DNA of 64,000 nucleotides, taken from assembly GCA_963777755.1 (NCBI GenBank), contig CAVZSC010000030.1, forward strand, positions 496,001 to 560,000, given 5' to 3'. Positions within the stretch are counted from its first letter, which is position 1. The number at the start of each line of letters is the position of its first letter. This DNA is from DATFWC01 sp963777755 (lineage in GTDB: Bacteria > Pseudomonadota > Alphaproteobacteria > Rhizobiales > Xanthobacteraceae). A program made the translations under genes and the position numbers. Under the pieces are notes generated by a model. That model searched no databases. It was not told the origin of the DNA and worked only from the letters and a program-made list of their open reading frames with translations. Positions 33,313-41,377 of the stretch are shown here, in pieces.

Positions 33313-33699
33313 ATGTCCAAATCGAAGATCGTCATCTCGCGCGCCGAAGGCGCCGCCTGGACCACCAAGGGCCTGCGGGCGTTTCTCGAATACCGCGACC
33401 TCGGCCTCGCCGAGGTGACACAGGGCCGCTTCGGGGCGACCATCGGGCGCGCGATCCGCCGGTACGAGCCGGGCAGCGGCGCCCCGCGCCACACACACGA
33501 CGTCGGCTTCCACGTGATCTTCGTCATGCGCGGCTGGTTCCGCAGCGAGTTCGAGGGCCTCGGCGAGGTCGTCCTGCGCGAGGGCGACTGCCTGTCCTAC
33601 GAGGGCGAGATCCCGCAGCAGCACATCGAATATTCCGACGACTTCCAGGTGATGCAGATCGCCATGCCGGCGGACTACACGACGACGAATGTGTCATGA
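33313..33699 (+). CDS. Cupin-fold protein
   Basis: A 128-residue cupin. The first motif is RHTHDVGFHVIFVMRGW (His60, His62, His67) and the second is weaker (QQHIEYSDDFQVMQI). It shares the signature YRDLG-x-A-x-x-T-x-G before the cupin core, and HDV-x-F after the first histidines, with the cupin at 36178, so the two are paralogues inside one cluster. Its stop overlaps the following SDR start (ATGA). Function unknown. Confidence 0.82.
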   Translation: MSKSKIVISRAEGAAWTTKGLRAFLEYRDLGLAEVTQGRFGATIGRAIRRYEPGSGAPRHTHDVGFHVIFVMRGWFRSEFEGLGEVVLREGDCLSYEGEIPQQHIEYSDDFQVMQIAMPADYTTTNVS

Positions 33700-34454
33700 A
33701 CATCGACGGAAAAGTCATCATCATCACCGGTGCGGCGCGCGGCATCGGCCAGGAATACGCGCGCCATCTCGGCGGCCTCGGTGCCCTCATCGTGGCAGCC
33801 GACATCAACGATAGCGCCGCCACGCTCGACATCGTGAAGGCGCAGAAGGGAAAGGCCGTCGCCACGCGGGTCGACGTCGCCAGCATGGCGTCGGCCGCCG
33901 ACATGGCGAAGACCGCGCTCGATGCGTTCGGCCGCATCGATGCGCTCGTCAACAACGCCGCCCTGTTCGGCGGCCTCAAGGGCGGCCGCTTCGACCAGCT
34001 GAGCGAGGAGGAGTGGGACCGCGCCATGGCGGTCAACGTCAAGGGCATCTGGAACTGCTGCAAGGCGGTGGTGCCGGCCCTGCGCCAGGCCGGCGGCGGC
34101 AGCATCGTCAATATCGCCTCGCTCGCCGCCACCTACGGCATGCCCTACGGGCTCCACTACACGACCTCCAAGGCCGCCGTGATCGGCCTCACCCGCGGGC
34201 TCGCGCGCGAACTCGGCCGCGACAACATCCGCGTCAACGCGATCGCACCGAGCGCAGTCGTGACCGAGGGCGCGCGCGAATTCTTCGCCGAGAAGACCGA
34301 CAAGGCGCTGGAGGCGATCCGTCAGGGCCAGGCGATCGCCCGCAACCTCGTGCCGTCGGACTTGGTGGGGACCGTGCACTGGCTCGTCTCCGACGCCAGC
34401 CGCTTCGTCACCGGGCAGACGATCGCGGTCGACGGCGGAACCGTCATGCACTGA
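33696..34454 (+). CDS. SDR-family oxidoreductase
   Basis: A 252-residue classical SDR with the glycine motif TGAARGIGQ (residues 11-19), NNAA at 86-89, and an intact active site: Ser142, Tyr155 and Lys159 (LHYTTSKAA). Asp36 in AADI at the end of the second beta strand suggests NAD preference. The C-terminus is TGQTIAVDGGTVMH. It is coupled to the preceding cupin by an ATGA overlap and probably oxidises a hydroxyacyl-CoA or alcohol intermediate. Confidence 0.9.
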   Translation: MNIDGKVIIITGAARGIGQEYARHLGGLGALIVAADINDSAATLDIVKAQKGKAVATRVDVASMASAADMAKTALDAFGRIDALVNNAALFGGLKGGRFDQLSEEEWDRAMAVNVKGIWNCCKAVVPALRQAGGGSIVNIASLAATYGMPYGLHYTTSKAAVIGLTRGLARELGRDNIRVNAIAPSAVVTEGAREFFAEKTDKALEAIRQGQAIARNLVPSDLVGTVHWLVSDASRFVTGQTIAVDGGTVMH

Positions 34455-34475
34455 GCGGCGCCAAGGGGCACGCCG

Positions 34476-35261
34476 ATGGATCTGCAACTCGCCGGCAAGC
34501 GGGCGCTGGTCACCGGCGCCAGCAAGGGCATCGGCTTCGCGGTCGCCCGCGCGCTCGCGGCCGAAGGCTGCCATCTCGACCTCGCCGCCCGGTCGACCGA
34601 CGGCCTCGCACAGGCGCGCGACGCTCTCAGCCGATCGGCGCCCGGGATCGACATCCACGTGCACGCGGCCGATCTCGCGCGCGTCGCCGATCAGGAACGG
34701 CTGGCGCAGGCGTGCGCGGACGTCGACATCCTGGTGAACAACGCCGGCTCCAATCCGGGCGGAGACCTCGGCGATACGAGCGACGCGGTGTGGCGTGCGT
34801 CCTGGGACCTCAAGGTGTTCGGGTATGTCAACCTCTGCCGTGCCATCCTGGGCGCCATGAAGAAGCGGCGCGCCGGCGTGATCGTCAACATCATCGGCTA
34901 CGCCGGCGAGCGGCTCAACGCCCGCTACATCATCGGCACCACGTCAAACGCGGGCCTGATGGCGTTCACCCGCGCGGTCGGGAGCCAATCGCCCGATTTC
35001 GGCGTGCGGGTCGTCGGCGTCAATCCCGGCTATACCGCCACCGAGCGCGCCGAGACGGTGCTGCGCGGCGTCAGCGAGAGCAAGCTCGGCTCGGCCGAGC
35101 GCTGGCGCGAGGTCGAGCGCGAGCTGAACCTGCCGTTCGGACGCATGGCGCGGCCGGAGGAAATCGCCGACGTGGTCGCATTCCTCGCCTCGCCGCGCGC
35201 CTCCTACATCAGCGGATCGATCGTCACCGTCGACGGCGGCGCGACGAACCGGAATGGGTGA
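34476..35261 (+). CDS. SDR-family protein with degenerate active site
   Basis: A 261-residue SDR with an intact TGASKGIGFA cofactor motif (13-22) and NNAG (88-91). The expected Ser-Tyr-Lys triad is not at its usual place: the region reads NIIGYAGERLNARYIIGTTSNAGLMAF, giving Gly154 and Asn158 where Tyr and Lys normally lie. Tyr151 is three residues earlier. This subgroup (G-T/S-x-x-N-A-x-L-M-A-F-T-R) exists elsewhere by family knowledge and may have altered chemistry. It starts 21 bases after the previous SDR. Confidence 0.85.
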   Translation: MDLQLAGKRALVTGASKGIGFAVARALAAEGCHLDLAARSTDGLAQARDALSRSAPGIDIHVHAADLARVADQERLAQACADVDILVNNAGSNPGGDLGDTSDAVWRASWDLKVFGYVNLCRAILGAMKKRRAGVIVNIIGYAGERLNARYIIGTTSNAGLMAFTRAVGSQSPDFGVRVVGVNPGYTATERAETVLRGVSESKLGSAERWREVERELNLPFGRMARPEEIADVVAFLASPRASYISGSIVTVDGGATNRNG

Positions 35262-35381
35262 CCCGCAGGTTGGGATTGGCGCGGCCCGTGCGTATTGGTT
35301 GACCCCGGGGCGTCGCGCCGCGCGCAACCCGCCGCGCGATTCCATTCCGCGGTCCGCCATGCCGCTGCGACCGTTTCATCC

Positions 35382-35409
35382 TTTGCGCCATCAAGACGTT
35401 GTGTATAGT
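35382..35409 (+). promoter_or_regulatory. Possible promoter upstream of fourth SDR
   Basis: TTTGCG (35382-35387) and TATAGT (35404-35409) with a 16-base spacer, in the 185-base gap before the SDR at 35447. The -10 is a fair match, the -35 weak. Confidence 0.35.
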
Positions 35410-35446
35410 GCGAAAAATGCTTGTCGCGCGGGAGGAACGCAAAGCG

Positions 35447-36160
35447 ATGTCGCTGTCGGGCAGGGTCGTACTCGTCACCGGGGCGAGCGCCGGCATCGGC
35501 AGGGCCAGCACGGTCGCGCTCGCCCGGGCGGGCGCGAAGATCATCGCCACCGGCCGCCGCGCCGCCGAGCTCGAGACGCTCCGGAAAGAGCACGGCGACT
35601 CGATCGAAACCATCGCGGGCGATCTCAACGACGTGCAGTTCGTCGCCGAGCTCGCGGGCCGCGCGCGCAACGTCGACATCCTGGTCAGCAACGCCGGCAT
35701 CCTCAAATACGAGCCGCTGATGGAGGTCGACTACGCGGAGTTCGAATCGATGCTGCGCACCAATGTGCTCGCATCCTTCCGCCTCATGCAGGCGGTGGCG
35801 CGCTCCATGGTCGAGCGGCGGCGCGGGCACATCATCGTCATGAGCTCGATCGCGGCGCGCGAAGTCTACCAGCTGGCGGCGACCTACTGTGCCACCAAAC
35901 ACGCGCTGTCGTCGCTCACCCGCAGCTTCCGCGTCGAGCTGCAGGGCTTCGGCATCAAGGTCACCGAGATCGCTCCCGGCATGGTCGATACCGATATCCG
36001 TGCGCGGAGCGATCACCCGCGCGTGCTGGACGCCATCAAGGCGCGAAAATTCGGGCCGTTGACGCCGGAGGAAGTGGCGGAAGCGGTCGTCTATGCGGCG
36101 CAAGCCGCCCCCAACTGCTGCCCCGATCTCATCGAGCTGCGGCCGCAAAACGCCGCCTGA
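35447..36160 (+). CDS. SDR-family oxidoreductase
   Basis: A 237-residue SDR with TGASAGIGRA (11-20), SNAG (81-84) and an active site Tyr147-x3-Lys151 (ATYCATKHAL), with a serine in the MSSIA segment just before it. It is shorter at the C-terminus than the other SDRs here, ending CCPDLIELRPQNAA rather than the usual VDGG tail, which fits the YdfG/SDR-type serine dehydrogenase-like group. A strong GGAGGAA precedes ATG 35447. It may open a second transcription unit that runs into the ABC importer. Confidence 0.88.
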   Translation: MSLSGRVVLVTGASAGIGRASTVALARAGAKIIATGRRAAELETLRKEHGDSIETIAGDLNDVQFVAELAGRARNVDILVSNAGILKYEPLMEVDYAEFESMLRTNVLASFRLMQAVARSMVERRRGHIIVMSSIAAREVYQLAATYCATKHALSSLTRSFRVELQGFGIKVTEIAPGMVDTDIRARSDHPRVLDAIKARKFGPLTPEEVAEAVVYAAQAAPNCCPDLIELRPQNAA

Positions 36161-36177
36161 CAAACCACGGAGGCATC

Positions 36178-36669
36178 ATGGCCAAGGTCAAAGCGAAACC
36201 CAAGCAGAAGGCAAAGGCGAGCGCGCGGTCGTCCGCGCGCAGGGCAACGCCGGTGCGGCGGGCAGTTCGGGCAAAGCCGAAACGGAAGGCGCCGCCGAAG
36301 CAGCAATTCATCGTCAGCCACCTCCGGGAGGAGGACTTCGAGGAGGGTCTGCGGAGCTACGCCAAGTACCGCGACCTCGGGGTCGCCAAGGCGACGCACG
36401 GGATGGTGCAGGCGCACGTTATCCGCATGGTCCCGCCGTGCGACCCGGCCGTGGTGTCGAAGCGGCACTATCACGACGTGGATTTCCAGATGATCTACGT
36501 CCTCAAGGGCTGGATGAAGGGCGAGTATGACGGCAAGGAAGTGACGGTGCGCGCGGGGTCGTGCTGGATCCAGCCGCCGCGCATCAAGCACACCGTCCTC
36601 GACTACTCGGACGATTGCGAGCTGCTCGAGATCATCTTGCCGGCGGAGTTCGACACCGTCGAGCTGTAG
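36178..36669 (+). CDS. Cupin protein with lysine/arginine-rich N-terminal tail
   Basis: A 163-residue protein. Residues 1-41 hold 17 Lys/Arg with Ala and Pro (MAKVKAKPKQKAKASARS and on), resembling a histone-H1-like or nucleic-acid-binding tail. Residues 42-163 form a cupin with RHYHDVDFQMIYVLKGW (His97, His99) and IKHTVLDYSDDCELLEIILPAEF. The cupin part is paralogous to the protein at 33313. ATG 36178 has CGGAGG upstream, so the tail is probably translated. Tail function unknown. Confidence 0.82.
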   Translation: MAKVKAKPKQKAKASARSSARRATPVRRAVRAKPKRKAPPKQQFIVSHLREEDFEEGLRSYAKYRDLGVAKATHGMVQAHVIRMVPPCDPAVVSKRHYHDVDFQMIYVLKGWMKGEYDGKEVTVRAGSCWIQPPRIKHTVLDYSDDCELLEIILPAEFDTVEL

Positions 36670-36700
36670 AAGCATGAGCGACCTACGAGGGAGGAAAGAC

Positions 36701-37921
36701 ATGACCAGTTACGCATTGACGCGGCGCCGAATTCTCGGGGGAGCGGCGGCCGCCTCCGCCGTGCTGGCGGCGCCGCCCTACCTGCGCATCGCAACAGCGG
36801 CAACCCCGATCAAGATCGGCATCCCGACGGTGATCACCGGCGGCTACGCGCTGCTCGGCAGCCACGTCATGCGCACGTGCCGGCTGGTGAAGAAGCTGAC
36901 CGACGCCAAGGGCGGAGTGCTCGGGCAGCCGGTCGAGTTCCTGTTCCAGGATACCCAGGGTGATCCCGCGCAGTGCGTGCGCAAGTGCCAGGAGCTGGTC
37001 GAGCGCGACAATTGCCGCATCCTCACCGGTGTCATCGTCTCCTCGGAAGCCGCCGCCATGCTGCCCAAGCTGGAGGAATGGAACGCGGTGTTCCTGTCGC
37101 ACGGCAACGGCGACGGACGGCTGACCGCCGAGCTGTTCGTGCCGCGGTTCTTCCGCGCCAACACCTCGGCGCCGATGGGCGCGCGGGCGCTCGCGCTCTA
37201 CCTCAAGGACGCACCGCAGAAGAAATTCATCGCCATCGCCTCCGACGCGGCGTGGGGCCGCTCCAGCAACGCCGCGTTCGAGGAGCAGATCAAGAAGGTC
37301 GGCAAGGACCTGGTCGACAAGATCTTCGCCCCGGTCGCCAACAAGGACTACTCGCCCTACATCACCAAGATCCTGCAGTCGGGCGCGGACGGCTGCTACG
37401 TGGCGCTGCAGGGAGACGAGGCGCGCGCCTTCTACTCCCAGGCCGGGCAGTACGGGCTGGCGCAGCGGGTGCAGTTCTTCACCGAGATCGTGGCGCAGGC
37501 CGACATCAAGGTGCTGGGCAAGGACGCCATCGGGCTGATCGGATCGTCGCGCTACCCGATCACCTACGACATCCCGCAGAACAAGGAGTTCGTCGAGGCA
37601 TTCCAGAAGGAATACAAGAACGAGCTGCCCGACTGGTCGGACGGCGAGATGTACCAGGCGCTGATGATCCTGTTCGCGGCGATCCAGAAGGCCGGCTCGC
37701 CCGAGCCGATGAAGATCGTCGCCGCCATGGAGGACCTCGACGTCACCAGCGTCAAGGGCCCGGTGCTCATGCGCAAGTGCGACCACCAGGGCGAGAATCA
37801 GGGCTTCGTCGTCAAGGTCGCCAAGACCGACAAATATGCCGAGCCGATCGGCGAGATCATCAAGATCTATCCGCGCGAGCAGACGACGCCTGATTGCCGC
37901 AGCGCCAGCTACAAGGCGTGA
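36701..37921 (+). CDS. ABC transporter substrate-binding protein (branched-chain amino acid/amide type)
   Basis: A 406-residue type I periplasmic receptor of the LivK/AmiC/UrtA group, with a Tat-type signal (TRRRILGGAAAASAVLAAPP). The mature part begins ATPIKIGIPTVITGGYALLGSHV, continues GGVLGQPVEFLFQDTQGDPAQCVRKCQEL, and includes FIAIASDAAWGRSSNAAFEEQIKK. GGGAGGAAAG precedes the ATG. It is the first gene of a complete HAAT-family importer. In such catabolic clusters these systems often import aromatic or small organic acids rather than amino acids. Confidence 0.9.
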   Translation: MTSYALTRRRILGGAAAASAVLAAPPYLRIATAATPIKIGIPTVITGGYALLGSHVMRTCRLVKKLTDAKGGVLGQPVEFLFQDTQGDPAQCVRKCQELVERDNCRILTGVIVSSEAAAMLPKLEEWNAVFLSHGNGDGRLTAELFVPRFFRANTSAPMGARALALYLKDAPQKKFIAIASDAAWGRSSNAAFEEQIKKVGKDLVDKIFAPVANKDYSPYITKILQSGADGCYVALQGDEARAFYSQAGQYGLAQRVQFFTEIVAQADIKVLGKDAIGLIGSSRYPITYDIPQNKEFVEAFQKEYKNELPDWSDGEMYQALMILFAAIQKAGSPEPMKIVAAMEDLDVTSVKGPVLMRKCDHQGENQGFVVKVAKTDKYAEPIGEIIKIYPREQTTPDCRSASYKA

Positions 37922-37932
37922 CGACGCAGTGC

Positions 37933-37961
37933 AAACGGCCCGCCTGCCGGCGGGCCGTTTT
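37933..37961 (+). terminator. Intra-operon hairpin/terminator after receptor gene
   Basis: A perfect 12-base stem AAACGGCCCGCC (37933-37944) and GGCGGGCCGTTT (37949-37960) with a TGCC loop, continuing TTTTGCG. It lies between the receptor gene and the permease genes, where partial termination would give more receptor than membrane subunits. Confidence 0.8.
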
Positions 37962-37990
37962 GCGTCGGCGTGTGCGCAGCCTGTGATCCC

Positions 37991-38863
37991 ATGAATTTTC
38001 TCGGCTTCATCCTGGCGCAGTGCCTGGGCGCCCTCTCGCAGGCGGCGATCCTGTTCTTCATCGCCTGCGGCCTCACGCTGATCTTCGGCATCATGCGCAT
38101 CGTCAATTTCGCGCACGGCGTCATCTTCATGCTCGGCGCCTATGTGGGCTACACGGCGCACATTCTCACCGACAGCTTTATCGCCGCGCTGATCCTTGCG
38201 CCGATCGTCGTCGGCGTTGTCGGCATGGCGTTCGAATACGTGTTCCTGCGCCACCTGTACGGACGGCGCGACGGCGGCGCCTACCTGCTGCTCACCTTCG
38301 GTCTCGCCGTGGTGTTGAGCGAGATCATCCGGCTGATCTGGGGCCCGCAGCCGCTCAGCGCCGGCATCCCGGATGCCCTGCGCGGCATCGTCATCATCCT
38401 CAATCAGCCGTTTCCGCTGTACCGGCTGTTCCTGATCGGGCTCGGCGTCGCCGCGGCAATCGCGGTGTGGCAGTTCCTCGAGCGCACCCGCGCCGGCCTG
38501 TTGATCCGCGCGGTGTCGCAGAATTCCGAGATGGTGCACGCGCTCGGCACCGACGTCGACCTGGTGCGCACCGCCGTGTTCGGCATCGGCTGCGCCATGG
38601 CGGCGTTCGGCGGCGTGCTGGCGGCGCCGCTCGTCACCGCGTTCCTCGGCATGGGAACGACCGTGGTGATCGACGCCTTCGTCATCGTCATCATCGGCGG
38701 CATGGGCTCGTTCCTCGGCTCCATCATCGGCAGCATCCTGGTCGCCTTCGTGCAGGTGTTCGGCGCCTACTACTTCCAGGATCTCGCGCTCGCCTTCATG
38801 TATTTCCTGATGCTGGTGGTGCTGGTGATCCGGCCCGGCGGCCTGCTCGGCAAGGAGGACTGA
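37991..38863 (+). CDS. livH: Branched-chain amino acid-type ABC permease (LivH)
   Basis: A 290-residue integral membrane protein with about eight hydrophobic segments. It has the LivH pattern GLTLIFGIMRIVNFAHGVIFMLGAYVGY in the first 60 residues and the EAA-like IVIIGGMGSFLGSIIGSILVAFVQVFGAY near residue 235. It pairs with the LivM gene that starts immediately after its stop. ATG 37991 follows the terminator hairpin by about 30 bases. Confidence 0.9.
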   Translation: MNFLGFILAQCLGALSQAAILFFIACGLTLIFGIMRIVNFAHGVIFMLGAYVGYTAHILTDSFIAALILAPIVVGVVGMAFEYVFLRHLYGRRDGGAYLLLTFGLAVVLSEIIRLIWGPQPLSAGIPDALRGIVIILNQPFPLYRLFLIGLGVAAAIAVWQFLERTRAGLLIRAVSQNSEMVHALGTDVDLVRTAVFGIGCAMAAFGGVLAAPLVTAFLGMGTTVVIDAFVIVIIGGMGSFLGSIIGSILVAFVQVFGAYYFQDLALAFMYFLMLVVLVIRPGGLLGKED

Positions 38864-39841
38864 GTGAACTTTCGCCTCGGCTTCGCCGTCGCCGCGGCCG
38901 CCTGCGCGCTGCTGCCGTTCGTCGTGCCGCAGCATTCGATGACCATCCTGATCGAGGCCCTCATCTTCGGCCTGTTCGCCATGAGCCTCGATCTCCTGGT
39001 CGGCTACTGCCGGCTCTATTCGTTCGGCCATGCGGCCGCCTACGGGCTCGGCGCCTATTCGGTCGCGCTCATCCTGATCCATCTGCAGCTGCCGCTGCCG
39101 GTCGGCCTGGTGCTGGCGGTCGCCGTCACCGTCGCGGCCGCGGTCCCGATCGCCTGGATCTGCACGCGCTCGACCGGCGTGTCGTTCGCCATGCTGACGC
39201 TGGCGTTCGCGCAGCTCGGTTACGCCATGCTGTTCCGCTTCCGCGACGTCACCGGCGGATCAGACGGGCTGGCCGGCATTCCGCGCCCGGCCGGGCCGCT
39301 CGGCATGGACTGGTTCCAGGGCAAGATCGGCTACTACTATCTCGTCCTCGCCTGCCTGCTCGGCTCGTATCTCCTGTGCCGCGCGATCGTCAACTCGCCG
39401 TTCGGTGCCGTGCTCGCCGGCATCCGCGAGAACGAGGCGAAGACCGTCGCGCTCGGCTACAACACGCGCGCCTACAAGATCGCCACGGTCGTGCTCGCCT
39501 ACGGCTTCGGCGGGCTCGCCGGCGCGCTCTATGCGGGCTTTGCCGGCTTCGCCTCGCCCGAATTGTTCTTCTGGCTCACCTCCGGCCGCGTGCTCATCAT
39601 GGTGGTGGTCGGCGGCGCCGGCACCCTGATCGGTCCGATCATCGGCGGCGTGTTCTTCGTCTTCCTCGAGCACCAGCTCTCGCAGGTCACCGACCTGTGG
39701 CCGCTCATCTTCGGCTCGATCTTCATCGCCTTCGTGATGTTCGCCCCGCAGGGCATCTGGGGCATCCTGACCAGCCGATGGCAGCGCAAGCCCGAAGGCC
39801 CGGGATCTGCCGGCACGGAGGCGCGCGATGCCGCTGCTTGA
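38864..39841 (+). CDS. livM: Branched-chain amino acid-type ABC permease (LivM)
   Basis: A 325-residue membrane permease starting GTG 38864 directly after the LivH stop, with AAGGAGG upstream. It contains the LivM features MSLDLLVGYCRLYSFGHAAAYGLGAYS near residue 40 and VVVGGAGTLIGPIIGGVFFVFLEHQLS near residue 245. A short charged C-terminus overlaps the LivG gene by 14 bases. Confidence 0.9.
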   Translation: MNFRLGFAVAAAACALLPFVVPQHSMTILIEALIFGLFAMSLDLLVGYCRLYSFGHAAAYGLGAYSVALILIHLQLPLPVGLVLAVAVTVAAAVPIAWICTRSTGVSFAMLTLAFAQLGYAMLFRFRDVTGGSDGLAGIPRPAGPLGMDWFQGKIGYYYLVLACLLGSYLLCRAIVNSPFGAVLAGIRENEAKTVALGYNTRAYKIATVVLAYGFGGLAGALYAGFAGFASPELFFWLTSGRVLIMVVVGGAGTLIGPIIGGVFFVFLEHQLSQVTDLWPLIFGSIFIAFVMFAPQGIWGILTSRWQRKPEGPGSAGTEARDAAA

Positions 39842-40577
39842 GTGCCGCGGGCTGGTGCGGCGCTTCGGCGCGCTCGCCGCAGTGGACAACGTCGATATGC
39901 GCGTCGAGCCGGGTGAGATCCGCGCCGTCATCGGGCCGAATGGCGCCGGCAAATCGACCCTGTTCAACCTGATCACCAGCACGCTGAAACCGAGCGCGGG
40001 CGAGGTCATCTTCGCCGGCGAGACGATCACCGGCCTGCCGGTGCACGCGGTCGCCCAGAAAGGGGTCGCGCGCACCTTCCAGCTATGCCACGTGTTTCCG
40101 GCCCTGACGGCACGCGAGAACGTGCGCATCGCCGCGCAGGCACGCGATCCGCGACGCTGGCGCTTCATCGGCGGCAACCCCGTGCTGGCGAGCTCGGCGG
40201 TCGCCGCCGACGAGGCGCTCGCGCGCCTGCGCCTCACGCGCTTCGCCGACGTCCCCGCCGCGATGCTGTCGCACGGCGACCAGCGCCTGCTCGAAGTCGC
40301 CATGGCGCTCGCGCAGAAGCCGCGCCTCCTGATGCTCGACGAGCCGACGCAAGGGCTCTCGCTCGAGGAGACCGAGCGGGCCGTGGCGATCCTCAAGGAC
40401 ATGCTGAGCGCCGGGAACCTGAGCGTGATCCTGGTCGAGCACGACATGGAAGTCGTGTTCCGGCTCGCCGACAACATCACGGTGCTGCATCGCGGCCGCG
40501 TCATCGCCGACGGGCCGCCCGCGACGGTCAGGGCCGATGCCGAGGTGCGCCGCGCCTATCTCGGGGGAGCCGAGTGA
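39828..40577 (+). CDS. livG: ABC transporter ATP-binding protein (LivG)
   Basis: A 249-residue ATPase with Walker A GPNGAGKST (about 34-42), the signature region LSHGDQRLLEVAMAL (an SHGDQ variant of the common SGGQ/HGEQ), Walker B RLLMLDEP, and the switch histidine in LVEHDMEVV. It is in the usual LivG position between LivM and LivF, with overlaps at both ends. Confidence 0.92.
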   Translation: MPLLECRGLVRRFGALAAVDNVDMRVEPGEIRAVIGPNGAGKSTLFNLITSTLKPSAGEVIFAGETITGLPVHAVAQKGVARTFQLCHVFPALTARENVRIAAQARDPRRWRFIGGNPVLASSAVAADEALARLRLTRFADVPAAMLSHGDQRLLEVAMALAQKPRLLMLDEPTQGLSLEETERAVAILKDMLSAGNLSVILVEHDMEVVFRLADNITVLHRGRVIADGPPATVRADAEVRRAYLGGAE

Positions 40578-41272
40578 TGCTGCGCGTCGAGGGCATGCAC
40601 ACCTACTACGGCCACGGCCACATCCTGCAGGGCGTCGACCTCGAAGTCCCGCCCGGCCGCATCGCCGCGGTACTCGGCCGCAACGGCGTCGGCAAGACCA
40701 CCACGATGCGCTCGATCGTCGGCCTCACGCCGCCGCGACAGGGTCGCGTCCTGATCGGCGAGACCGACGTCGCCGGCTGGCCGCCCCACCGCATCGTGCG
40801 CGAGGGCGTCGGCTATGTGCCGGAGGGCCGGCTGATCTTCTCCGACCTCACCGTGGTGGAGAACATCCGGGTGGCCGAGCGCGTACCAGCGAAGCACTGG
40901 TCGCTCGAGCGCCTGTTCGCCCTGTTCCCGTCGCTGGCGGAACGCCGGCGCAGCAAGGGCTCGCAGCTCTCCGGCGGCGAGCAGCAGATGCTCGCGGTCG
41001 CGCGCGCGCTCGTCACCGACCCGCAGGTGATGCTGCTCGACGAGCCCTCGCAGGGCCTGGCGCCGCTGGTGGTGGAGGAGCTCACCCGCCTGATCGCCCG
41101 GCTGCGCGACGAAGGCGTGAGCCTGCTCCTGGTGGAGCAGAACCTGCGCCTCGCCGAGGCCGTGGCCGATGTCGTCTACGTGATGGTGAAGGGCCGCATG
41201 GTCTATCACGCGCCGCTCGCGCAGTTCCGCGCCGAGCGCGAGGACGTGAAGGCGAAATACCTGACGCTGTGA
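40577..41272 (+). CDS. livF: ABC transporter ATP-binding protein (LivF)
   Basis: A 231-residue ATPase with Walker A GRNGVGKTT, the signature LSGGEQQMLAVARAL, Walker B VMLLDEP and LVEQNLRLA. The PPGRIAAVLG and GVGYVPEGRLIFSDLTVVEN stretches are LivF-like. ATG 40577 shares one base with the LivG stop; GTG 40574 is an alternative. It ends the importer operon, followed by a repeat hairpin. Confidence 0.92.
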   Translation: MLRVEGMHTYYGHGHILQGVDLEVPPGRIAAVLGRNGVGKTTTMRSIVGLTPPRQGRVLIGETDVAGWPPHRIVREGVGYVPEGRLIFSDLTVVENIRVAERVPAKHWSLERLFALFPSLAERRRSKGSQLSGGEQQMLAVARALVTDPQVMLLDEPSQGLAPLVVEELTRLIARLRDEGVSLLLVEQNLRLAEAVADVVYVMVKGRMVYHAPLAQFRAEREDVKAKYLTL

Positions 41273-41294
41273 GGCCTGCTCAGCGACCTCTCGA

Positions 41295-41336
41295 CCGTCA
41301 CCCTGAGGCGCGCTCCCCTCTCTTCGAGGGGAGCGC
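41295..41336. repeat. Palindromic repeat hairpin between convergent genes
   Basis: Starts CCGTCACCCTGAGG (same end as at 31241-31254 in reverse) and forms a perfect 11-base stem GCGCTCCCCTC (41310-41320) / GAGGGGAGCGC (41326-41336). It lies between the 3' ends of LivF and the SRPBCC gene, where it may also serve as a terminator. Confidence 0.7.
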
Positions 41337-41377
41337 CTCGAAGGGCGACGGGCGGAGCGCGCGATCGCGACTTCGGC

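Noticed and set aside
36683..39082. Very long minus-strand open frame (about 800 codons) opposite the ABC importer
   Set aside because: Its product is a His/Asp/Glu/Arg-rich antisense pattern with no domain. The plus strand carries unmistakable receptor, LivH and LivM genes.
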